Source of the DNA: Leptospira semungkisensis
GTDB lineage: Bacteria; Spirochaetota; Leptospiria; Leptospirales; Leptospiraceae
Direction of reading: 5' to 3'
DNA: 64,000 nucleotides
Assembly (NCBI RefSeq): GCF_004770055.1
Contig: NZ_RQEP01000019.1
Coordinates: forward strand, 744,001 to 808,000
Below are positions 36,028 through 45,900 of this stretch, in pieces. The notes under the pieces are model-generated. The model ran no database searches and had not been told where the DNA came from. It worked only from the letters and a program-made list of their open reading frames with translations. Numbering within the stretch: the stretch's first letter is position 1; the number at the start of each line of letters is the position of its first letter. A program made the translations under genes and the position numbers.

Positions 36028-38536
36028 ACGGACCTCCTAGTCTGACTTGGTTCTCCACATAACGGAAGTATTTTCTCGCCACAGCGTCAGAAAGAGATTT
36101 CAAAATATCTAATATATCAATCAGCCATCTCTTGAGTCCACCGGCAGGGTCCGCATATTCGAAGATCCTTTTGGCGTCTTCTTCTCTGAACCTTGCCAGA
36201 AGATCCGTAAGTATTTGGATCTCTTCAGAGATCTCCCCATCTTTGCCGCCGGAAACGAACATAGTATTCTCTCTCAGTCTTTCCAACTGAAAGGCAAGGG
36301 ATCTAGGATTACTCTCGTCAAAAAGTAGAATGTCCAACACAGACTCTGCTTCTATCCGATATTTATAACGGCGTCGATAGGTGATTCGGATATCGGTAAC
36401 GTTCAATAGACTTTCAAAGATCCCTTTATTGTAGATCGTAGTCCTTTCCATCGAAGAAAGTACGAGCCTAGAAATGAACTGGGCTCTTTCCAATCTTTTC
36501 CCCATATCCAAGAAGAAGTAACCGGCTTCTCTACTCATGCTCTCATTCGCAAGTCCGGAAAGAGAGGCAAATAAATTCACTAGTTTTTGAAGATATTCCA
36601 AGACCTCATCATAACTGGAATTGTTCGGATACTCCGATTCCAATTTAGAGATCAAATAGCGAGTATCATCGGAGATCCTATCTCGGACGGCCTTGCTGGA
36701 ACCCACAAAGAAATTGAGATCATGACGTATACTTCCTGACGAATGAGGAGAAGTAACGAGAGAGAATACTTTTTCTCTGACTGCATCCAAAGAATCGATC
36801 CCATTCGGCTCGAAGAATGCCGAACTGAATCCGGACAATTGATCCACTACTCCAAGAAGAAGGGAGAATTGTTCCTTCTCGTATGTTTCTTCCGCCTCAA
36901 GGATCTTATGGACCGTTTCACGTAGAAGTCTAGACATGTTCTCTGCCCGTTCCGCATAACGTCCCATCCAGAACATATTGTCCGCGACACGGCTTGGGAT
37001 CCCAGTGCCCTTTCTCTTGAGCGGGATCCTTCCCACATGACCAGGGAGAAGACTGAATTCCTTCTTCTCTTCCGAGGCAAGGATCCAAAGATCCTTAGAA
37101 ATGGCTCCTCTCTGATTCGTAATGATGAGTTCGTCAGGCTTGGGAGAAACCCGAACGAGTCCGCCAGGCATAGAAACATATCCGTTCTCGGAAAGACAGG
37201 TAAAAGTACGCAGCACGGATTTTCCGACCAAAAGTTCTTCCGAATTTCCGGAGAAGATAGGACAGGTGGAACCGGTAAGAATTTCCTGAGCCACATAACG
37301 TTCCGGCCGATTCTCCACTCTTTGCTTCCATTCTTCCCTCTCTGCATTGCTAAGAGAAGATAAGAAAACAGAAGGATCCAATGGAGAACGGATAGCAGGT
37401 TTCAAAACATATTTATGAGGATTCGAAAAGACTTCATTGCGAGAAGATTCTTCTCCCATCCAAAGGGTGGGAACATTCGGCAGGATAAGATCCTCACCTA
37501 AATAAAATTTACATAATGTAGCAAGATAGGCATGCACTGCCCTATTCTCTAGAAAACCGGAGCCGATCGGATTTGCAACTACCACGTGGCCTGCTCGGAC
37601 CGCGCCTAAGATCCCAGGAACTCCTAAAAGAGAATCTCCCTTTAATTCCAAAGGATCCATGTACCAATCGTCCACTCGACGAAAGATCACATCCACTTGC
37701 TGTAGACCTTCTACAGTCTTTAAAAAAACCTTATTTTCACGAACGGTTAGATCCTCTGATTGAGCCAATGTGTATCCGAGATACCCTGCAAGATATGCAT
37801 GCTCGAAATAAGTTTCATTTCCAGGACCAGGAGTGAGAAGAATGATCAGAGGCTCCCTATCTCTTGTAGGAGAAAAAGAATTCAATGTCTTACGAAGCGC
37901 TCTAAAATAGAGAGCCACTCTATGTACTTGAGAATCTCTGTATAAGGAAGGAAAAATACGAGAAAGAACGATCCTATTCTCAAGCGCATAACCGGAACCG
38001 GAAGGAGCTTGGATCCTATCTCCGATCACATAATGATTTCCTTGGTGATCTCGGCTAACGTCAGTCGCAACGAATGCTAAACGAAAATTTGCGGAATCGT
38101 AAACCGGAGCACATGCTCTTAAGAAGCCGCCGGATTGAAATAAGACTTCATGAGGGATCTTTCGTTCAAACAAGAAACGCTTAGGACCGTACGCATCCTT
38201 TAAGATCTCATTCAGTAATTCGGATCTTTGAGCGAGTCCTCTTTCTATCCCTTCCCATTCCTTACTTTCCATGAGTAAGGGAAAAAGATCCAATCCCCAA
38301 ACTCTTTCTCGATCATCTCCGTAAACATTATACGTTACTCCGCTTTCCTTTAGGATGCGCAGACTGTCTTCTTTTCTACGTCTTAATTCGGGAGAGCCTA
38401 GATGATTGAAACTACGAAGAAGGAACTCGTATTTCTCGCGGGATTTTCCATCCGGCAAGCATACCTCGTCGTACACTCCCGGACCGGGGCGATATCCGGA
38501 GAGAAGATTCGCAGTTTGGGAAGTTCTCTGATTCAT
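36020..38536 (-). CDS. Fused circularly permuted ATP-grasp and alpha-E protein, module A
   Basis: 838 residues. About 1-500 is a circularly permuted type-2 ATP-grasp ligase (DUF404/407 type), with YGDDRERVWGLDLFPLLM, ATDVSRDHQGNHYVIGDRI and a VDVIFRRVDDWYMDP loop. About 515-838 is the alpha-E helical domain (RVADNMFWMGRYAERAENMSR). In module B the same two parts are separate genes, so this is a fusion. ATP-grasp ligases join a carboxylate to an amine; the alpha-E domain is thought to aid substrate handling. Gene context (transglutaminase downstream) suggests peptide or amide chemistry. Substrate unknown. Confidence 0.88.
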   Translation of the reverse strand: MNQRTSQTANLLSGYRPGPGVYDEVCLPDGKSREKYEFLLRSFNHLGSPELRRRKEDSLRILKESGVTYNVYGDDRERVWGLDLFPLLMESKEWEGIERGLAQRSELLNEILKDAYGPKRFLFERKIPHEVLFQSGGFLRACAPVYDSANFRLAFVATDVSRDHQGNHYVIGDRIQAPSGSGYALENRIVLSRIFPSLYRDSQVHRVALYFRALRKTLNSFSPTRDREPLIILLTPGPGNETYFEHAYLAGYLGYTLAQSEDLTVRENKVFLKTVEGLQQVDVIFRRVDDWYMDPLELKGDSLLGVPGILGAVRAGHVVVANPIGSGFLENRAVHAYLATLCKFYLGEDLILPNVPTLWMGEESSRNEVFSNPHKYVLKPAIRSPLDPSVFLSSLSNAEREEWKQRVENRPERYVAQEILTGSTCPIFSGNSEELLVGKSVLRTFTCLSENGYVSMPGGLVRVSPKPDELIITNQRGAISKDLWILASEEKKEFSLLPGHVGRIPLKRKGTGIPSRVADNMFWMGRYAERAENMSRLLRETVHKILEAEETYEKEQFSLLLGVVDQLSGFSSAFFEPNGIDSLDAVREKVFSLVTSPHSSGSIRHDLNFFVGSSKAVRDRISDDTRYLISKLESEYPNNSSYDEVLEYLQKLVNLFASLSGLANESMSREAGYFFLDMGKRLERAQFISRLVLSSMERTTIYNKGIFESLLNVTDIRITYRRRYKYRIEAESVLDILLFDESNPRSLAFQLERLRENTMFVSGGKDGEISEEIQILTDLLARFREEDAKRIFEYADPAGGLKRWLIDILDILKSLSDAVARKYFRYVENQVRLGGPYG

Positions 38537-38550
38537 CCGCCGGGAGTCAT

Positions 38551-38573
38551 TCTCTCCTAGTGGGAGATTTTTT
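38551..38573. other. Small hairpin in the 5' region of the fused ATP-grasp gene
   Basis: TCTCC...GGGAGA with a T run on the plus strand. There is no plus-strand gene upstream, so it is not a terminator of a known transcript; on the minus strand it lies just before the start codon at 38536 and may shape the leader. Confidence 0.35.
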
Positions 38574-38737
38574 CCATCTTTTCGAAAGCTTCACAGAAGT
38601 TTTTGCTCAGAAATAGAACAGGAAAATTCTAGTACGCTTATTCTACCCGCGAATTGTAAAAAAATCCACTCCCATTTTGTTTCGGCATTTTGCGTACAAA
38701 TTAGGGGGAATGCAAAAAGGAAACCAGGCGCAGAATA

Positions 38738-41140
38738 TCAATCCAGCTTCAATGTGAATCCTATATTGATCTGCCTGTAAGGCCCCTGTTGGATCCCCAC
38801 AGGAAGTCTTCCGGAAATATAGACCCTATCTTGTAAGTTCTTTCCATTTACGAAGAAGGACCACCTTCCCCCTGGAACCTCATAGCCGAAGTCCGCATTC
38901 CAAATCCCATACGAGGGAACCACTCCCTGGCTTCCGTCAGTACTTTGGTTTTTTGTATTCTGCAAATCGGAGTATTGCTTATCGAAGTATTGGTATTCCA
39001 TTCTTGCATAAAAACCTTGGGGACTCTTAAAGCCTATTCCTCCAATGAAAGTATGCATTGGAACGTATGGCAGATAATTTCCGTTGGTGTTTACCTTGAT
39101 CACGTTTCCACTGGAATTGATTGCGAGCTGGGGCTGGTTGGTGACGCTAACTGTACCATCCGCATTCTGCACAGTTCCGATCGGTTGGTATGTAGTAGAG
39201 ATCGCCTTTGTATAAGAATAAGTAATCTCTAATGGAACTTCCCATCTAGATTGGTAGAATTTTCCAAAGTCGAAAACGAAATTACTTTCTACTCCTCGGT
39301 TCACAGACTTACCTGCATTGATCGGAACAGCACCGGTGAGAGATCCAGCCTCATTTGTGTTTACGATCTGATTCGAAAAGAATAATGCGTATGTGCTTAC
39401 CTGAGTATAGAAGTAGCGGGTAATATTCCCTCTAAAGCCTGTCTCATAGTTATTAGATCTCTCTGCACTCAACTTATAACCGATACCGACTGCAGGGTTC
39501 TGCAATGTAGAGAAAGTAGGAGGAGAAAATGCTGTATGAGCACCGGAAAACCACATAAACCGCTCTGTGATATCGTATGTAAGACCAATCCCTGGCAAAA
39601 CAACTCTGGTTACTGAATCATTCGCCTCGCTTACTAAAAGAGTCTGGCCTACGCTGGAAGCAGCTCCCGAAACCACATCCGCCGAAGTAGCAAGTCTTCT
39701 ATGAGTATAAACGTTTTGATGGATATTCTCATAACGAACTCCTGGAATCACTTTGAACTTTCCAGTTACCTTGATCGAGTCCTGCACATACGTAGCAAAT
39801 GCTCTGGAGTTTCTATTCTGTTGCTGAGTGGTGATCCCTTGGGTCATATTAGGATAAGGGAATACGTTATTTGCAGCATTTACATTTTCGGAATGCACTC
39901 TCGCACCGAAAGCAATTTCATGTTCGATCCCGAAGGTAACGAACTTTCCTTCTACCTTAGTTTCCAAGCCGCCTGTTTTAAAGAAGAAGTTCCGATTCGG
40001 AGTGGAATCTAACATATAGATCACATCCCCAGCTTGGTTCCCTATCAATCCTGGTGCATAAACACCGAACGCATTGTCCGGCGGACGGGATGCAAATCCG
40101 AAATCAGTTTGGCTATTATAAGAGAAGGATTCTTGGCGAAACTTAAATCCTACGTTTGTCCAGTAGGCTCTAGTGATCATCTTCCAATTATCATTAAAAG
40201 TATGATCGTGACCTATGACAGCAGCCTGTCTGTCGATTGCCTTATGATCGTATTTAGCAGGGTTGATCTTCGGATTCTTCCAATACAATCCTTGGGTCAA
40301 ACCTAGGTAGGTTGCTTGAGAATCTTGGTTATAGGATTGGAATTTTAAAAAGACAGTATCCTTCTCTCCGATCTTTTGCATGAGCTTGATATTGAAATCA
40401 TTGATCTTGAAACCCTGATAATCCCTAAAACCGTTTCCTTGCGTATGAAGATAAGAGATATCGTATGCGGTATTCGTAGCCTGAGAAGTTCCACCGTATT
40501 GCAAAAGACCGGATGCGTATCCGTTCATTCCCCCGATGACTTTCGCATTGAATGTAGGCTTTTCGGGAGGCTTGCGGGTTACATAGTTTACGATACCTCC
40601 GAGAGTAGTCGGTCCGAATAGAATGGAACCCGAGCCTTTCACTACCTCTACTCTTTCCATTCGATCAATATGAGGAATGAAATAACTCTCCGGTTGTCCG
40701 TACGGACTGAGGGAAGTAAATACCCCATCCTCTAAGATCAATGTCTTACGGGACTCCTCATTACTCACGCCTCGAAACGCGATGTTCGGAGTTAAACCCA
40801 CTGCATCCTGATAACGAATGGTAGCACCGGGAACCCGACGCAAGGCTTCCATAGAATCGATCGGATTCGTTTCCTTTAAGATCTTCTTTCCGATAACACT
40901 CGCGGATCCAGGGATCTTTTTGATATCGTCGTCTTTGGAACCGATCACATTGATCTGACCACTTTCTAGGAACCTTCTTCTCTTTTCGTTTACAGATTCC
41001 TCCGAGGGAGAGGTTTCTTTTTTAGACGTATCCTCATCCGAAGAGCCGTTATTCGAGTCGTTCGGTTGCGAAAGAAGAAAACTGAATGGAATGAAAACAA
41101 AAACTAATAAGATGAGTCGGAAACTTCTTCTTGGAAACAT
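38738..41140 (-). CDS. TonB-dependent outer-membrane receptor, FecA-like
   Basis: 800 residues. Signal peptide (about 25), an acidic N-terminal linker, then the plug domain (about 55-200: KIPGSASVIGKKIL, MEALRRVPGATIRY, RGVSNEESRKTLILEDG, ERVEVVKGSGSILFG) and a 22-strand-type barrel ending GFTLKLD. Members import iron complexes, haem, vitamin B12 or similar, using TonB energy. Its start overlaps the stop of the imelysin gene, a pairing known in Leptospira next to a FecA-like receptor. The substrate is not decidable from the plug. It lies inside the ATP-grasp cluster but belongs to a different process. Confidence 0.88.
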   Translation of the reverse strand: MFPRRSFRLILLVFVFIPFSFLLSQPNDSNNGSSDEDTSKKETSPSEESVNEKRRRFLESGQINVIGSKDDDIKKIPGSASVIGKKILKETNPIDSMEALRRVPGATIRYQDAVGLTPNIAFRGVSNEESRKTLILEDGVFTSLSPYGQPESYFIPHIDRMERVEVVKGSGSILFGPTTLGGIVNYVTRKPPEKPTFNAKVIGGMNGYASGLLQYGGTSQATNTAYDISYLHTQGNGFRDYQGFKINDFNIKLMQKIGEKDTVFLKFQSYNQDSQATYLGLTQGLYWKNPKINPAKYDHKAIDRQAAVIGHDHTFNDNWKMITRAYWTNVGFKFRQESFSYNSQTDFGFASRPPDNAFGVYAPGLIGNQAGDVIYMLDSTPNRNFFFKTGGLETKVEGKFVTFGIEHEIAFGARVHSENVNAANNVFPYPNMTQGITTQQQNRNSRAFATYVQDSIKVTGKFKVIPGVRYENIHQNVYTHRRLATSADVVSGAASSVGQTLLVSEANDSVTRVVLPGIGLTYDITERFMWFSGAHTAFSPPTFSTLQNPAVGIGYKLSAERSNNYETGFRGNITRYFYTQVSTYALFFSNQIVNTNEAGSLTGAVPINAGKSVNRGVESNFVFDFGKFYQSRWEVPLEITYSYTKAISTTYQPIGTVQNADGTVSVTNQPQLAINSSGNVIKVNTNGNYLPYVPMHTFIGGIGFKSPQGFYARMEYQYFDKQYSDLQNTKNQSTDGSQGVVPSYGIWNADFGYEVPGGRWSFFVNGKNLQDRVYISGRLPVGIQQGPYRQINIGFTLKLD

Positions 41141-42384
41141 CAGTCTCCGTCCCCTCCAGGTCCGCCCGACACAGATCCGGCACCAGTGATCGCGGCTAAT
41201 TCAGTATTCAAAATAGTTAATAGATGACCTATGTCCTTCACTGCAGCCTTGATATTAGGAAGATTGGAACTCCCCCAACCTCCAGTTGACTTAGTAGTAG
41301 CAAGGACAGTTTCCAGATCGGCGATCGTACTAGTGATCTCGGTATCCAGATCAGGACTATAGAATTTTACATAATCGGAAAGTCCAGCTCCGGTTCCATT
41401 TCCATTATATACGATCTTGAAAGTGCTTAAATTATCTTGGAGATTTTGAAAGGAGTTCGCCGAAAATCTGGATTCAGGTCTACTCGAATCTGGAGAAGAG
41501 CCGTCTCCCCCCTTAGAAAGATCTGCGGGAATCTCCAACTTTCCATCCTTCATGATGGTTAAAAGTTGAATCGCTCCGGTTAAAATTGCGTCTAACGCAG
41601 CTCCTGAACTTGTAAATGAAGTCGAGCCGCTTCCTGCATTAGCGATCTGAGCTCCATAATTTGTACCGCTTACATTCCATGCATCGGACATGGTATGAAT
41701 ATTATTATTATAATCTACTACAAGAGCCTGCAGTAGATATGTGCGGCTCGTAGTAAAATCGGAACAATCAGGAGCTGTTCCCCAGTTTGGAGAAGGCTTA
41801 CTGAATAAAATGTATTCGATCGAAGTCAATCCTCTCGCATCTCTATCCAATCCATTGATATAGACTTGAGCGGATCCCAAGCTAGAGCCGCTGAAAAGAT
41901 CCAAATCGTCCAAGTCATCATTGATAGGAGGAGTCTCGCTCAAGTATTCGATAGAGAAAGGATCCACATGAACATAAGGCGAGGACATGATCCCGAAACG
42001 GAACATCTCTACCTTTTGAACGGCACTCATGTTAGCAAGCCAGGAAGTCTGAAGACCACTCAATGCTCCCGAAGAACAACCGCCTACAATCGCATTCGTT
42101 TTTGTTAATAGATCATCTGCTTGAGTCCCAAGATCCGCATACAAAGGCGGCATTACGTTGGTTCCCATATTACTCAACATTGCTTTTGGATCGAATGAAT
42201 TGAACATTCGATATAGATATCCGTTGATACCGGATTCAGCGCTTGCGGAGTTTTTAGGAGTACAAGAAACGAAAAGGAATAAGATAAGAAAAAGACTGAA
42301 TAACACCCAAAATGGGATCAATAGTCGATTGGAACGCCATGGAAACAAAATCGTTTCCTGCCATTTTGTATGTTTTGGTCGCAT
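41140..42384 (-). CDS. Imelysin-like lipoprotein, LruB-type
   Basis: 414 residues. Leader with lipobox FVSC (about residue 41), although the start adds about 25 unusual residues before the hydrophobic core. The imelysin region contains RGLTSIEYILF, the counterpart of the GxHxxE motif of the M75 imelysin family, but the histidine is replaced (T). Leptospira LruB is a known imelysin-like lipoprotein next to a TonB receptor, and this gene overlaps such a receptor by one base. Likely role: surface or periplasmic iron uptake. A Gly-rich tail ends the protein. Confidence 0.7.
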   Translation of the reverse strand: MRPKHTKWQETILFPWRSNRLLIPFWVLFSLFLILFLFVSCTPKNSASAESGINGYLYRMFNSFDPKAMLSNMGTNVMPPLYADLGTQADDLLTKTNAIVGGCSSGALSGLQTSWLANMSAVQKVEMFRFGIMSSPYVHVDPFSIEYLSETPPINDDLDDLDLFSGSSLGSAQVYINGLDRDARGLTSIEYILFSKPSPNWGTAPDCSDFTTSRTYLLQALVVDYNNNIHTMSDAWNVSGTNYGAQIANAGSGSTSFTSSGAALDAILTGAIQLLTIMKDGKLEIPADLSKGGDGSSPDSSRPESRFSANSFQNLQDNLSTFKIVYNGNGTGAGLSDYVKFYSPDLDTEITSTIADLETVLATTKSTGGWGSSNLPNIKAAVKDIGHLLTILNTELAAITGAGSVSGGPGGDGD

Positions 42385-42456
42385 AGTTTCCCCGGCCCTA
42401 ACTAAGGCTGTTTCTCAGAATCAGGATTATTTTTAAGTGCCTAGTTGCAACTGTTT

Positions 42457-42473
42457 TTGAGAGAGGTTCTCAA
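42457..42473 (-). promoter_or_regulatory. Inverted repeat upstream of the imelysin/TonB-receptor genes
   Basis: TTGAGA GAGGT TCTCAA, perfect 6-bp arms, 73 bases upstream of the imelysin start. The size and position suit a repressor site, such as Fur-type iron control, but the sequence is not a textbook Fur box. Low confidence. Confidence 0.3.
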
Positions 42474-42546
42474 GAATTGACAAATATCAGAGTGGCTTGT
42501 AGAGATGGTTTTCCCATCCAAGTAAAGGATAGAAGTAGAATTGTTC

Positions 42547-45500
42547 TTACTTCTCTCGAATGGAATCTGCCCAACGAAGATCCAAGGTAAAGCCGCCAGA
42601 ATGACTTACCTTTTTAGGAGCCGAACCGTTCTGCACAGAATGACCGTCCGCATGAAATCTGGAGATCCTACGACTCTCTGCCTCGAAAGAGTTTACGGGA
42701 TATGTATCGTACGCCCTTCCTCCAGGATGAGAAACATAATAACGACAACCACCCAATGGGCGAGAAGACCAGGTATCCCAAATATCAAATACAAGATACG
42801 GATGAGTAGGAAGATTCGGATGCAGAGTGAACACAGGATTCCAAGCCTTAAATCTAATTCCGGAAACGGCCTCGCCTTTTCTTCCGGTAGATTTAAGAGG
42901 AACCTCATAACCGTTACAGCTTAACAGATAACGATCACTCCAACCTTCTACCTTTACTTGCAATCTTTCTAATGCAGAATCCACTGCTCTTGATGTTCCA
43001 AAGGAAGAAGCTTCTTCTCCTAAGACATTCCAAGGTTCCAGCGCCATTCTTAATTCTAAAAATACTTCTTCTCTTTGTGTCTTACCATAAAGAGGAAAAC
43101 GAAATTCGAAGAAAGGAAGGAACTCTTCTTCTTTGAAATCGAATCCATGTTCTTTCAGATCCTGTAGGACATTCTTGAAATCATTCCAAACAAAATGAGG
43201 CAACAGAAAACGATCATGCAATTCGGTTCCCCAGTAGATAGGGGGATGTGTATAAGGCTTTTCCCAAAAACGACAAAGCAAAGAAAGAACTAATAGCTGT
43301 TGGACCACACTCATTCTATGATGAGGTGGCATCTCAAAGCCTCTTAATTCTACGAGTCCAAGACGAGAACCCGATGGAGGATAAAGCTTATCGATGGAAA
43401 TCTCTGCCCTATGAGTGTTCCCGGTAAGATCAGTTAATAAATTCCTAAATAACCGATCCACCAACCATGGATTCGGTTCCTTAATTTGTTCCAATTGAGA
43501 AGCAGCGAGTTCGAATTCGTATAGGCTTTCGTCCCTTCCCTCATCCAAGCGCGGAGCCTGAGATGTTGGCCCGATAAACAAACCCGAAAACAGATAGGAA
43601 AGAGAAGGATGATGTTGCCAGTAGCTTACCAAACTCCGCAACAGATCCGGTCTCCTAAGGAATGGACTATCATCCGGAGACATCGCTCCCACTGTGATAT
43701 GATTTCCACCGCCGGTTCCCGTATGTCTCCCATCTATCATGAACTTTTCTGCACTCAGACCGAGTTCCCTTGCCTCTTCATACAGAATACGGGTCTTCTC
43801 TTCTAATTCCTTAAAATTAGAAGAAGGATGTAAATTCACTTCTAATACGCCGGGATCAGGCGTTATGCGAAACAGACCCAATCTAGAATCGGAAGGAGGC
43901 TCATATCCTTCCAAAACGACTTCTACTCCACAAGTTTTCGCTGCCTCTTCGATAGAAGCGATCAGATCCAACCAAGGCTCCACTCCTTCTACAGGAGGAA
44001 GAAAGATCCTAAGAACACCTGATCTAGGCTCAAGCACCAAGGTAGTCCGGATAGGAAGATCACTTCCTGTTGCAAAGAACTTTGGCTCCTTCTTAGTCCT
44101 TTTTTCTAAGCGAGAATCGATTTCTTTTCGGCTAGTTAAGGACTTTTTGCGAGAGATATCCGTAAGAACTGCGCTCATCCTGAAAGTATCTGATATGGAG
44201 GAAAATGGCAGCCTGAATCCGGCCGGACTGTCTCCAGGAATAAGAAAGAGTTTTTCTCTCTTGTATTTCCATTCGGAGCTTTCCCACTCTGAAGATATAT
44301 AATTAAATTGTAATGGAATTGCGAATGCTTTCTTTAATTTGAAATTCCTATCCATCAAAGAAAGGGTTTTCTTTCTTTCCAATGCCTCGAAAGAAAAATC
44401 CTCAGATAAGGATTCTGTATTTTTAGGATCAGCCCATTCGGGAAATTGACCTTCCTTCCATAAATAATAGAATCCATCCTCGTAAAGAGGGACGATATGT
44501 TTAGAAGAGACCCCTAGTATAGAGCAAAGTTTTTCGCCGAAACTTTTTGCCTTTTCTAATTCTTTGTCGACGTCTTGGACTTTCTTTTCTTCGGAACTAG
44601 AGAGCAGAGATTTATTCTTCCAAAGAGCCTCCCCATCCTTTCTCCAAAATGTATTCAAAGACCAACGAGGAAGCGGCTCTCCAGGATACCATTTCCCTTG
44701 AGTGACTTGCACAAGAGAGCCGGGAGAAAAGTGTTCTCTCAGTTTTTCTAATAGAGTTTCACCGAACTCTAATTTCTCTTTTCCTAAAGCTGCAGTATTC
44801 CATTGAGGATCCTGCCTGTCCTTATCTGAAATAAAAGTGGGCTCTCCACCGATAGAAATTCGTATATCATTTTTCTTGCATCTTTCATCCAGATGTTTTC
44901 CAAGTCGAAGAACTCTTTCCCAAGTATTATCCGAATACGGCTTGGTCACTCTAGGACTTTCCTGAAAGCGTTTCACTTCCATCCTAAATCCGAATTTGGT
45001 GTCCGCAGGATCCGAATAACCGAAAACAGGAGATGCACTCACAGGCTCAGGAACTGCGGCCAATGGAATATGACCTTCTCCAGCAAACAAACCTGAAGTA
45101 GGATCAAGGCCCACCCAACCTGCTCCCGGCAAGAAAACTTCCGCCCAGGCGTGAAGGTCGGTAAAATCCTCTTTAGGTCCAGCGGGTCCTTTGACAGCGA
45201 CTTCATCCGGCTTAAGTTGTATCAAATAGCCGGACACAAATCTAGAAGCGAGCCCTATATGACGAAGGATCTGCACGAGTAAAAATGCAGAATCTCTACA
45301 AGAGCCGGATTTTCTCTCCAAGGTCTCGGTACAGGTTTGGACTCCTGGCTCCATTCGAATCACATAAGAAACATCTTGGTAGACTCTTTGATTCAAACCC
45401 ACAAGAAAGTCCACTGTCCTCTTTGGTTTGAGTATGCCGTCCTTTCGGAGAGAAGAGATATAATTCGCAAGTGCGTGACTTCCATCCGTTGCACTCAAAT

Positions 45501-45849
45501 ACGGAAGGAGTTCCTTCCGGAGAGCATCCGAATAAATAAAGGGAGTTTCTTCTGCGTCCGGCTCTAGAAAGAAATCGAAAGGATTGATTACTTGGATCTC
45601 AGCAACTAGATCGACTAGGATCTTGAGCTTCTCCGTTTTTTTAGGAAAAACCAATCTCGCCTGATAATTGCCAAAAGGATCCTGCTGCCAGTTCAAGAAT
45701 TGCTCTGCAGGTTCGACATTGAGGGAATAAGAAACAATTCGAGTCCTAGAATGAGGAGCCGGTCTCAAGCGGATCACATGAGGAGATAAATTTACCGGCC
45801 TATCATATTCGTAGGAAGTTTCGTGAGTTAATGAAACTAAAAGAGACAT
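42547..45849 (-). CDS. Transglutaminase fused to DUF2126 domain, module B
   Basis: 1100 residues from ATG 45849; the frame runs 8 codons further but AAAGG precedes this ATG. About 1-290 repeats the module A transglutaminase: LTHETSYEYDRPVNLSPH, catalytic Cys in SGSCRDSAF, DLHAWAEVFLPG and GLDPTSG. From about 300 to the end is DUF2126 (COG4196), with the glycine/histidine motif DGRHTGTGGGNHITVG near 730 and a later LVELRGFEMPPHH. That motif resembles the GxGxHxH metal loop of glutamine-synthetase-fold ligases, so an ATP-dependent amide ligase is a fair inference. Directly downstream of alpha-E and ATP-grasp genes. Confidence 0.85.
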   Translation of the reverse strand: MSLLVSLTHETSYEYDRPVNLSPHVIRLRPAPHSRTRIVSYSLNVEPAEQFLNWQQDPFGNYQARLVFPKKTEKLKILVDLVAEIQVINPFDFFLEPDAEETPFIYSDALRKELLPYLSATDGSHALANYISSLRKDGILKPKRTVDFLVGLNQRVYQDVSYVIRMEPGVQTCTETLERKSGSCRDSAFLLVQILRHIGLASRFVSGYLIQLKPDEVAVKGPAGPKEDFTDLHAWAEVFLPGAGWVGLDPTSGLFAGEGHIPLAAVPEPVSASPVFGYSDPADTKFGFRMEVKRFQESPRVTKPYSDNTWERVLRLGKHLDERCKKNDIRISIGGEPTFISDKDRQDPQWNTAALGKEKLEFGETLLEKLREHFSPGSLVQVTQGKWYPGEPLPRWSLNTFWRKDGEALWKNKSLLSSSEEKKVQDVDKELEKAKSFGEKLCSILGVSSKHIVPLYEDGFYYLWKEGQFPEWADPKNTESLSEDFSFEALERKKTLSLMDRNFKLKKAFAIPLQFNYISSEWESSEWKYKREKLFLIPGDSPAGFRLPFSSISDTFRMSAVLTDISRKKSLTSRKEIDSRLEKRTKKEPKFFATGSDLPIRTTLVLEPRSGVLRIFLPPVEGVEPWLDLIASIEEAAKTCGVEVVLEGYEPPSDSRLGLFRITPDPGVLEVNLHPSSNFKELEEKTRILYEEARELGLSAEKFMIDGRHTGTGGGNHITVGAMSPDDSPFLRRPDLLRSLVSYWQHHPSLSYLFSGLFIGPTSQAPRLDEGRDESLYEFELAASQLEQIKEPNPWLVDRLFRNLLTDLTGNTHRAEISIDKLYPPSGSRLGLVELRGFEMPPHHRMSVVQQLLVLSLLCRFWEKPYTHPPIYWGTELHDRFLLPHFVWNDFKNVLQDLKEHGFDFKEEEFLPFFEFRFPLYGKTQREEVFLELRMALEPWNVLGEEASSFGTSRAVDSALERLQVKVEGWSDRYLLSCNGYEVPLKSTGRKGEAVSGIRFKAWNPVFTLHPNLPTHPYLVFDIWDTWSSRPLGGCRYYVSHPGGRAYDTYPVNSFEAESRRISRFHADGHSVQNGSAPKKVSHSGGFTLDLRWADSIREK

Positions 45850-45900
45850 GCAACCTTTGCCTTTTTCATCCAAAAGATCGCAGAGGATCTTTGATCATTA

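Noticed and set aside
36847..37347. Long open frame on the minus strand inside the fused ATP-grasp gene (166 codons)
   Set aside because: It lies wholly inside a well-supported gene in another frame, lacks domain motifs and has Arg/Ser-rich shadow composition.
38551..38573. Hairpin with T run as a terminator
   Set aside because: No plus-strand gene precedes it, and on the minus strand it stands before a start codon, so a terminator role is unsupported.
42457..42473. Fur box before the iron-type genes
   Set aside because: The inverted repeat is only 6 bp per arm and does not match the usual Fur consensus, so it is kept only as a weak regulatory candidate.
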